A stretch of 6,601 nt of DNA from Anaerolinea sp. Its GTDB lineage: Bacteria > Chloroflexota > Anaerolineae > Anaerolineales > Villigracilaceae. The position numbers were made by a program, and so were the translations under genes. Numbering within the stretch: the first letter of the stretch is position 1; each line of letters opens with the position of its first letter. Positions 1 through 4,573 of this stretch are shown piece by piece. The notes beneath the pieces are model-generated. The model worked only from the letters and a program-made list of their open reading frames with translations, was not told where the DNA came from and ran no database searches. The DNA lies in NCBI GenBank assembly GCA_020720965.1, contig DYNS01000175.1, positions 1 through 6,601 of the forward strand. The letters are read 5' to 3'.

Positions 1-360
1 ATTTACGACACCATGCAGATGATTCCCAACCCCATCAGCACCGTTGCCGTAGGCGTGACCGCTTCCTTTGGCACAGTCCTGCTCACCGCCGGAACCAAAG
101 GTCGGCGCTATGCCCTGCCGAATGCCACCATTCACATGCACCAACCCCTCGGCGGCGCACAAGGGCAGGCAACCGACATCGAAATCGCTGCCAAGCAAAT
201 CATGCGTCTTAAAGCCCTGCTCAATGGGGTCATGTCCAAGCACACCGGTCAGAGCCTGGAAGTAATTGAAAGAGACACCGACCGCGACTTTTACATGGAT
301 GCCCGTCAGGCAGTGGAATACGGCTTGGTAGACCAGGTATTGGAAGTCCCCAACAAGTAA
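1..360 (+). CDS. clpP: ATP-dependent Clp protease proteolytic subunit ClpP (C-terminal part, 5' end outside window)
   Basis: Serine protease subunit of the cytoplasmic Clp complex. It forms barrel-shaped tetradecamers that degrade proteins unfolded by ClpX, ClpA or ClpC. The reading frame is open from base 1, so the gene continues upstream. The visible 119 residues are roughly the last 60% of a usual ~195-205 residue ClpP. All three catalytic residues can be placed: Ser22 of the visible part in VTASFG, His47 in MHQPLGG, and Asp96 in DTDRDF. The handle-region sequence GGAQGQATDIEI and the C-terminal EYGLVDQVL are also typical. The methionine at base 13 is internal to the fold and is not the start. 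The active-site flank TASFGT replaces the commoner AASMGA, which I recall as frequent in Chloroflexota ClpP. The gene ends in TAA, followed directly by an intrinsic terminator, so it is the last gene of its transcript. Identity is very secure; whether it is a main or an accessory ClpP paralogue cannot be told. Confidence 0.97.
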   Translation: MYDTMQMIPNPISTVAVGVTASFGTVLLTAGTKGRRYALPNATIHMHQPLGGAQGQATDIEIAAKQIMRLKALLNGVMSKHTGQSLEVIERDTDRDFYMDARQAVEYGLVDQVLEVPNK

Positions 361-373
361 AACCAAAGCCCCC

Positions 374-407
374 AACAAAAAAGCGGCAAAACAGCCGCTT
401 TTTTGTT
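374..407 (+). terminator. Rho-independent terminator of clpP
   Basis: A perfect 14-bp inverted repeat pairs 374-387 with 394-407 around the six-base loop AAAACA. Its GC-rich top is GCGGC/GCCGC, and the 3' arm carries a run of six T followed by GTTTT. It begins 14 bases after the clpP stop. The A-tract on the left arm makes it potentially bidirectional, but no gene converges on it here. Confidence 0.93.
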
Positions 408-408
408 T

Positions 409-414
409 TACAAT
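409..414 (+). promoter_or_regulatory. Candidate -10 element (TACAAT) for the anchored-protein gene
   Basis: TACAAT matches the sigma-70 -10 consensus TATAAT at five of six positions and lies exactly six bases before the ATG at 421. Transcription would then start at or next to the start codon, giving a leaderless mRNA. This agrees with the absence of any Shine-Dalgarno sequence. A convincing -35 box is not visible, because the expected position falls within the clpP terminator hairpin. The element is only six bases in an AT-rich stretch, so it could be coincidence. Confidence 0.35.
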
Positions 415-420
415 ACGATA

Positions 421-1071
421 ATGAACTTTAACCAACCCCTCACACGCATTTTTCTCGGTTTGGGCTTGCTTGCCCTGGGAATGGCGGCGGCAGGATATGT
501 GATTTCACAGTCCGCGCCACAGGTCAGCGAACAAGCACGGATAGACGCGGCAGTCGCCGCCACCCTTGCCTCCGCCCCCAGCCCGGTGCCTACCTCCACA
601 GTCTCCATCCTCCCCAGCCCAACACCTTTCAGCCTGAAAGGGCTATATTGCCAGTACGAATTCTGCATCGGGCATCCGCAAGACCTGTACCTGCTGGACC
701 AGGGCGCAACCCGGCAGCCGCCCATCCCCAGCACTTATGGCTACGGCATTTTGTTCGCCTACAATCAAAGCCTCTTTATGCAAATCGCATGGACGTTAAG
801 CGGGCCCAATTTTGACCCCCAAACCACCATGCGCTTTATTAAAGAAGAAAATGAAGAATTGAGCGGAGCCATGCAAGCCAAGCTGATGGGCAAATACAAC
901 GTCTATTACAACGCACTCACCAACCCCACCACCCTGCCCGCCGGGGGCATCGCCGCCTGGCAATGCGGCGGACGTGATTTTGTGTGGAAGGTGTACACCC
1001 CCCAGGATGGAACCGCGCTGGGGCTGCTGCAACAAGCCATTGAAAAATTTCGCTGCCAGGAGGAACTTTAA
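421..1071 (+). CDS. Membrane-anchored extracytoplasmic protein of unknown function
   Basis: I do not recognise this 216-residue protein. It has a short N-terminus with one basic residue, then a single hydrophobic segment at about residues 9-29. That fits an uncleaved membrane anchor; no lipobox cysteine follows. Residues ~50-72 are a Pro/Ser/Thr-rich spacer of the kind seen in many Anaerolineae surface proteins. A compact, aromatic-rich domain fills residues ~73-216. It holds the protein's only four cysteines (77, 82, 182, 212), which could form two disulfides outside the cell. I chose the ATG at 421. An earlier in-frame TTG at 403 lies in the clpP terminator and would add only six unlikely residues. 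There is no ribosome-binding site upstream, but a -10-like TACAAT suggests leaderless expression. The gene is followed four bases later by the acyltransferase gene, whose Shine-Dalgarno lies within its last codons, so the two are probably co-transcribed. No enzyme motif is visible. Confidence 0.8.
   Translation: MNFNQPLTRIFLGLGLLALGMAAAGYVISQSAPQVSEQARIDAAVAATLASAPSPVPTSTVSILPSPTPFSLKGLYCQYEFCIGHPQDLYLLDQGATRQPPIPSTYGYGILFAYNQSLFMQIAWTLSGPNFDPQTTMRFIKEENEELSGAMQAKLMGKYNVYYNALTNPTTLPAGGIAAWQCGGRDFVWKVYTPQDGTALGLLQQAIEKFRCQEEL
1058..1063 (+). promoter_or_regulatory. Shine-Dalgarno (AGGAGG) for the acyltransferase gene
   Basis: A full AGGAGG lies inside the last codons of the preceding gene, 12 bases before the ATG at 1076. 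The spacing is longer than the usual 5-9 bases, but no closer site exists. It supports the ATG at 1076 over in-frame codons further upstream that lie within the preceding gene, and it implies coupled translation of the pair. Confidence 0.6.
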
Positions 1072-1075
1072 TACC

Positions 1076-1789
1076 ATGAGCCTGCTCTCGACCTTTGTCA
1101 CTTACGCCTGCAAAATTGGGCTGGAAGTGCTGTGCAAGATTGAAAAAGAAGGCTGGGAAAACATCACTCACCAGGGACCCCTTATTGCCTACGCGAACCA
1201 TACCGGTATGCTAGAAGCCCCGCTCATCTTTACCCAACTGCAACCCCGCAAAGTGACCGGGCTGGCAAAAATTGAAACCTGGGATAACTGGTTTTTGGGC
1301 TGGGTTTTTAACCTTTGGGGGCTCATCCCCATCCGGCGCGGCGAGGCGGATATGGAAGCCCTGCGCCGCTGCATTACCGCCCTGGAGCAGGGCTATTTCC
1401 TCGGCATGTCGCCGGAGGGAACCCGCAGCAAAAGCGGCGCATTATTGCGGGCGCACGGCGGAATTTCGCTGCTTGCACTCAAGAGCGGCGCACCCCTGCA
1501 ACCGATTGGTCAATGGGGCAGCCAGGGCTTTGGCGAGAATATCAAAAAGTTCAAACGCACCCGCGTTCAAGTCAAGGTGGGGAGCGCCTTCTACCTCGAC
1601 ACAAAGGGGCAAAGGGTAACAAAAAAAATCCGCCAACAGATGGCGGATGAGATGATGTACCAATTGGCAAAACTCCTGCCGGAAGAACTGAGGGGAGAGT
1701 ACGCCGACCTGGAAAACGCAACCGAAACCTACCTCCGCTTCGTGGAGACACCCCCTGCTGAAAATCAGCCGCCGAGTGAAAACCAGTAG
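1076..1789 (+). CDS. Lysophospholipid (1-acylglycerol-3-phosphate-type) acyltransferase, PlsC family
   Basis: Predicted acyl-CoA or acyl-ACP dependent acyltransferase of 237 residues, acting at the inner face of the membrane in phospholipid synthesis. The PlsC/LPLAT blocks appear in order: ANHTGMLE (40-47), the substrate-binding block IPIRRGEADMEALRR (84-98), SPEGTRSKSG (112-121) and the PLQPIG proline block (140-145). Block I reads H-X4-E (His42, Glu47) rather than the usual H-X4-D. I recall glutamate here in some Anaerolineae relatives, so the enzyme is probably active. No clear membrane-spanning helix is seen, so peripheral association is likely. The C-terminus is a short polar tail with a PPAENQ/PPSENQ duplication. 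The last 25 bases overlap the convergent acetyltransferase gene, and bases 1621-1648 also encode the apparent terminator of the opposite-strand cluster. Translation likely starts at the ATG at 1076, preceded by AGGAGG. The exact acyl acceptor (lysophosphatidate or another lysolipid) cannot be told from sequence. Confidence 0.9.
   Translation: MSLLSTFVTYACKIGLEVLCKIEKEGWENITHQGPLIAYANHTGMLEAPLIFTQLQPRKVTGLAKIETWDNWFLGWVFNLWGLIPIRRGEADMEALRRCITALEQGYFLGMSPEGTRSKSGALLRAHGGISLLALKSGAPLQPIGQWGSQGFGENIKKFKRTRVQVKVGSAFYLDTKGQRVTKKIRQQMADEMMYQLAKLLPEELRGEYADLENATETYLRFVETPPAENQPPSENQ
1621..1648 (-). terminator. Intrinsic terminator of the leftward gene cluster, inside plsC
   Basis: Read on the - strand, ATCCGCCA (1648-1641) pairs perfectly with TGGCGGAT (1635-1628) around the five-base loop TCTGT. 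Seven further T follow directly (1627-1621), making eight in all with the last base of the stem. This is a textbook Rho-independent terminator. It lies 117 bases past the acetyltransferase stop at 1765 and within the coding sequence of the convergent acyltransferase, where the same bases encode KKIRQQMAD. On the + strand the A-tract precedes the hairpin, so it should not terminate plsC transcription. Confidence 0.8.
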
Positions 1790-2196
1790 ACATTCGTTTG
1801 CCAGGGGGTAAAGCCCATTTTGCGATACAGGGCGTTTGCCGCCTCACGGCGCGGATTGCATGTGAGCGAAACGCCCTTTAGACCCATCTCCCTTGCCGTT
1901 TCCAGCAAAATTTTCACCAACGCCTCGCCAACCCCCTGCCCGCGTGCCGATTCGTCTACAATCACATCTTCAATGTGAGCGTGTAAACCGCTGGGGGTGC
2001 GAAAAACACCTAAACAAGCCGAGCCAATGATTTCACCGCCCGGCTGCCTGCGGGCAATGAAGAGTCGGCTGGGGGATTGCAGCAAGGCTTGCAAATCCGC
2101 TGCGCCCAGGGTAGGCGATTGAGTCAGTTGCGGCATGAGGCGGCCGAAAGCGGAGAGAATTTCGGGGGTGGGGGAGGTAACGGGTTCAAGGTGCAT
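1765..2196 (-). CDS. GNAT-family N-acetyltransferase
   Basis: Acetyl-CoA dependent N-acetyltransferase of the GNAT superfamily; substrate unknown. With the start at 2196 it has 143 residues. Motif A is clear: a beta strand AHIEDVIVDESA followed by the pyrophosphate loop RGQGVG (residues 85-90) and helix EALVKILLETA. Motif B is present as NPRREAANALYRKMGF (114-129), the usual Asn...Ala-Leu-Tyr...Gly-Phe pattern. I prefer the ATG at 2196 because MHLEPVTSPTPEIL matches the first strand and helix of typical GNATs and leaves a 16-base gap after the upstream gene. An ATG at 2241 would add 15 residues and overlap the glycosyltransferase gene by 29 bases. Neither start has a recognisable ribosome-binding site. 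The 3' end overlaps the convergent acyltransferase gene by 25 bases. The C-terminus VYWFSLGG is complete. It is probably the last gene of the leftward cluster. Small-molecule or ribosomal-protein substrates are both possible. Confidence 0.88.
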   Translation of the reverse strand: MHLEPVTSPTPEILSAFGRLMPQLTQSPTLGAADLQALLQSPSRLFIARRQPGGEIIGSACLGVFRTPSGLHAHIEDVIVDESARGQGVGEALVKILLETAREMGLKGVSLTCNPRREAANALYRKMGFTPWQTNVYWFSLGG

Positions 2197-2212
2197 GAGA
2201 AAAGTCAAAGCG

Positions 2213-3760
2213 TCACTTGCGCTGATATACCGGATAGCCATCTATTGTTTGGAGAAAGGTGTAATGGCTGGAGATGTACTCCAACGTCTGCTGGAGGTTG
2301 TGCGGCAGGGTTTGCCACAATTTGCCAGATTTCTGCTGTTCCCGGCGAATATCTGGGTTAAGGGAGGGGACGAGGTCTTGATTCATCAGCGCGGCATCTA
2401 CAATCAGCGTGGGGGGGTGAGTCGTCAGGTCGGCATAGAATTGGTCAGACATGGTGCGTCCGTAGGGAATATCCAACACTAACGGGTAAAAAAGATAACG
2501 AGATACGGCCTCGCGGCGGGAAAGAAAATTGATGGCAACCCGGGTTCCCCAGACCAGCAAACGGTCTTGAGGGGCGGTATGCTGGCGAATGTAGGCGGCG
2601 AGGGGACTATCGGCTTCGATGCCTTTGGAACGCTCTGTCAGAAGGCGGGTGGCGGTTTGGGCATACTCGGCATGGAAATCCGGGACTGCTCCGGCGACAA
2701 GCGCAAGGGCGAGGAGGGCAACCAGAAACGGAGAAAAGGCAGTCGGGCGGTTTGGCTGCGGAGGGGAAAACGCCAAAGAGGCAAGACTCAGGAGAGGGGC
2801 AGCCAGGAATCCTAAAGAAAGCATCCACGGAATGTAGTAATGCGAGTATCCCAAGCCGGAGAGGCTGCTGAGAAAGACTTCCAAAGGCAGGAGGAGCAGA
2901 AGGAAGGCTCGCCAGGGGTCGAATTGGCGGGTTTGAATTTGTTCGTTGATTTGGTAAAGGTAGCCGAGCAGTAAAAGCCCGGCGGGAGCGCCGAGGCGTT
3001 GGATGCCACTGAGGAAGGTTGCCAGGTAGGGGTCGGGTTGGCTGCTGACGGAGAGGGCGTACAGAATGGAGGCATGGAACATCTCGGCGAAGTTGCCTTG
3101 CGCCACAAAGTATAGGCTTACCCCGCCCAGTGTCAGGAGTACCGCCAAACCAGACCAAGCCAGTCGCCAGGCAAGGGTGCGAAAGTCTTTTTGAAAGAGG
3201 GCGGTAAGCCCCCAGACCAAAACCATCACCGCCTCGGCTCCGGCATTGTTGGGGCGGAAGAGAAAAGCCCCGGCAAAGCCCAAGCCCACCCCAAAGGGGG
3301 GGAGTTTTGCGCCGGGGCGTTGAAGGGATTGCCAGAACGCCCAAGCCGCTAAAAAATTGAAGGGCAGGGCGTATTCTTCTGTCAGGTTTCCGCCTTGCAG
3401 GATGGGATTGAGCGCCCAAAGCCAGGCAAGGGTGCCAAAGGTGGCGGCAAACCAACCATAACGCGGGCGCAAGGCAAGGAAGGAAAGCCAGGCGGCGCCG
3501 AACAGGGCGGTGAATTCCAGCGTCCACACGCCCCAACGGGAGCCGCGCCCCAGCCATAACCCCAAGGCATTGAGGTAAAAAATGCCGGGGGGTTTGTATT
3601 CCCACACGTCCACATAAGCGGTTGCGCCCTCCAGCAGGCGCTGCCCAAGATAAAGGTAGTAGCCGTTATCCAGGGAGGGCAGGTGCAGGAGGGGGTTCGC
3701 CTGTCGCAGTACCATCAGCACGGCGAGGGCGAGTAGGGCGAGGAGAGGGAGAAGGTTCAC
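2213..3760 (-). CDS. Polytopic membrane glycosyltransferase, PMT/ArnT (GT39-like) superfamily
   Basis: Integral membrane protein of 515 residues, probably transferring a sugar from a polyprenyl-phosphate carrier on the outer face of the membrane. The first ~355 residues contain about 9-11 hydrophobic segments; the last ~155 form a soluble extracytoplasmic domain. GT-C features are visible. Asp31 sits in LPSLDNGYY after the first helix, the position of the catalytic aspartate. EYKPPGIFYL (54-63) matches the conserved proline-rich loop, and NLTEEYALPF (125-134) carries the second acidic pair typical of PMT_2 proteins. The start is a GTG at 3758-3760. The frame is closed by a stop 24 bases further upstream, with no ATG or GTG in between, and the first hydrophobic helix begins immediately. 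The GTG lies at the edge of an intergenic repeat, and no ribosome-binding site is seen. The acetyltransferase gene follows. Sugar and acceptor are unknown; protein mannosylation or glycolipid modification are possibilities, not conclusions. Confidence 0.85.
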   Translation of the reverse strand: MNLLPLLALLALAVLMVLRQANPLLHLPSLDNGYYLYLGQRLLEGATAYVDVWEYKPPGIFYLNALGLWLGRGSRWGVWTLEFTALFGAAWLSFLALRPRYGWFAATFGTLAWLWALNPILQGGNLTEEYALPFNFLAAWAFWQSLQRPGAKLPPFGVGLGFAGAFLFRPNNAGAEAVMVLVWGLTALFQKDFRTLAWRLAWSGLAVLLTLGGVSLYFVAQGNFAEMFHASILYALSVSSQPDPYLATFLSGIQRLGAPAGLLLLGYLYQINEQIQTRQFDPWRAFLLLLLPLEVFLSSLSGLGYSHYYIPWMLSLGFLAAPLLSLASLAFSPPQPNRPTAFSPFLVALLALALVAGAVPDFHAEYAQTATRLLTERSKGIEADSPLAAYIRQHTAPQDRLLVWGTRVAINFLSRREAVSRYLFYPLVLDIPYGRTMSDQFYADLTTHPPTLIVDAALMNQDLVPSLNPDIRREQQKSGKLWQTLPHNLQQTLEYISSHYTFLQTIDGYPVYQRK

Positions 3761-3824
3761 AGTGGACAGTATCAGTGGGTAGTGTTAGTGGATAGTCTGT
3801 AACTGACCACTGTGACTAACTACT
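3759..3824. repeat. Intergenic heptad-like inverted repeat, copy A
   Basis: This 66-base element fills the gap between the aldolase and glycosyltransferase genes and enters both. On the + strand it begins with AGTGG-type units and ends with their complements. ACAGTGGACAGT (3759-3770) and ACTGACCACTGT (3802-3813) form a 12-bp inverted repeat with one mismatch. Units recur about every 6-7 bases. The core, AGTGGGTAGTG (3774-3784) to ACTGACCACTG (3802-3812), matches copy B in sequence, order and orientation, except for a few substitutions and four extra bases. The aldolase stop TAG with its two preceding AGT serine codons, and most of the GTG start of the glycosyltransferase, lie in the element. 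Confidence 0.8.
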
Positions 3825-4493
3825 AAATTTGGCGCGGAGGGCTTCCAGGGCGGGCATCATTTCGGCGGGGATGCGGTTGATTTTGCCGATGGCGTATGCC
3901 AGGACGACTGCTTTTGCCACGCTCTCCACCCGCTCCAGGTGGTTGAGGGCTTCCTCCAGGTCTTTGCCGACTGTGATGGCACCGTGATTGCGAATCAACA
4001 CGGCGTTGTGGGCTTGAATCAGGTCCCGGATGGCTTCGGCGTTGTCTTGGGAACTGGGCAGGGCAAAGCGGGTGGTGGGGACGGGTCCCAAGCCTTCCAG
4101 CACTTCCGGCAGGATGTCGGTGGGGAAGGGCAGGTCGGCTACGGTGAGGGCGATGGCGTGGGAGGGGTGGGCGTGGATGACGGCGCGAATATCCGGTCTT
4201 TGACGGTAGGCTTCCAGGTGCATGGGCGTTTCGGAGGAGATTTTGCGCTTGCGGCGCGAGTCGGCTTTGATGACTCTGCCTTGCAGGTCTATCACAAGCA
4301 GGTCGTTTACGTCCATGCGTCCTTTGCACAAGCCGGAAGGGGTGATGACAACCAGGTCTTCTCCCAGGCGGGCGGAGAGGTTGCCGTTGTTGGAAAGCAG
4401 AAGCCCCTGCTGATAGCAGAGTTTTCCGGCTTCTATCAGCGCCAGGCGCAGGTCTCTTTCGGTGGCGAGGGGGGAGAAGGAGAGAGAGTTCAT
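3816..4493 (-). CDS. Class II aldolase/adducin family protein (L-fuculose-phosphate aldolase-like)
   Basis: Predicted zinc-dependent cytoplasmic enzyme of 225 residues, close to the 206-235 usual for the family. It would cleave or rearrange a sugar phosphate such as fuculose-1-phosphate to dihydroxyacetone phosphate plus an aldehyde. Conserved features in order: phosphate-binding SNNGNLSAR (34-42) and TPSGLCKG (51-58); Ser86-Ser87 and catalytic Glu88 in SSETPMHL; zinc ligands His107 and His109 in HAHP; and the third zinc histidine, His170, in RNHGAITVG. All essential residues are present, so it should be active. Related subfamilies (methylthioribulose-1-phosphate dehydratase, ribulose-5-phosphate 4-epimerase, four-carbon acid sugar decarboxylase) share this pattern, so the substrate is open. 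The ATG at 4491-4493 is the only reasonable start; the bases before it are repeat sequence with no ribosome-binding site. The final two serines and stop come from repeat copy A. Its neighbour upstream, tal-pgi, also handles sugar phosphates and ends 21 bases before this start. Confidence 0.9.
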   Translation of the reverse strand: MNSLSFSPLATERDLRLALIEAGKLCYQQGLLLSNNGNLSARLGEDLVVITPSGLCKGRMDVNDLLVIDLQGRVIKADSRRKRKISSETPMHLEAYRQRPDIRAVIHAHPSHAIALTVADLPFPTDILPEVLEGLGPVPTTRFALPSSQDNAEAIRDLIQAHNAVLIRNHGAITVGKDLEEALNHLERVESVAKAVVLAYAIGKINRIPAEMMPALEALRAKFSS

Positions 4494-4496
4494 GTC

Positions 4497-4573
4497 GGTG
4501 GGTAGTGGGTAGTTTTAGTGGGTAGTGGCAGTAGCCTGTGACTGACCACTGCCACTGACCACTGTCAGTGACC
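4497..4573. repeat. Intergenic heptad-like inverted repeat, copy B
   Basis: A 77-base element occupies the whole tal-pgi/aldolase gap and runs into the end of tal-pgi. The + strand shows tandem GGTAGTG-type units (4500-4528) followed by complementary ACTGACC-type units (4541-4563). AGTGGGTAGTGGCAGT (4517-4532) and ACTGCCACTGACCACT (4548-4563) pair as a 16-bp stem with one mismatch and one G-T pair around a 15-base loop. The core matches copy A in the same orientation. In the mRNA the hairpin would cover the tal-pgi stop, just upstream of the aldolase start. No T-tract follows, so it is not an intrinsic terminator. Confidence 0.82.

Noticed and set aside
403..420. TTG at 403 as start of the anchored-protein gene
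   Set aside because: It lies in the arm of the clpP terminator and lacks a ribosome-binding site; the ATG at 421 gives a normal membrane-anchor N-terminus.
974..1075. Upstream extension of the acyltransferase to an ATG at 974
   Set aside because: The extra 34 codons lie inside the preceding gene and show no family similarity; AGGAGG precedes the ATG at 1076.
1621..1628. Eight-A run as a programmed frameshift site in plsC
   Set aside because: The zero frame is continuous and complete past the run, and the run is better explained as the U-tract of the opposite-strand terminator.
1757..1769. Small hairpin GCTGA-AAA-TCAGC at the convergent overlap as a terminator
   Set aside because: The stem is only 5 bp and no T-tract follows on either strand; the 1621-1648 hairpin is far stronger.
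2607..3605. Second - strand frame of 332 codons inside the glycosyltransferase gene
   Set aside because: Arg/Pro/Ser-rich shift of the real frame with no hydrophobic pattern; the 515-residue frame shows GT-C motifs and membrane helices.
3939..4505. + strand open frame (188 codons) opposite the aldolase
   Set aside because: Antisense shadow of a gene with all catalytic residues; the product is low-complexity Gly/Val/Gln with no motif.
4497..4573. CRISPR array
   Set aside because: The units are 6-7 bases, contiguous and inverted halfway, with no unique spacers and no cas genes.
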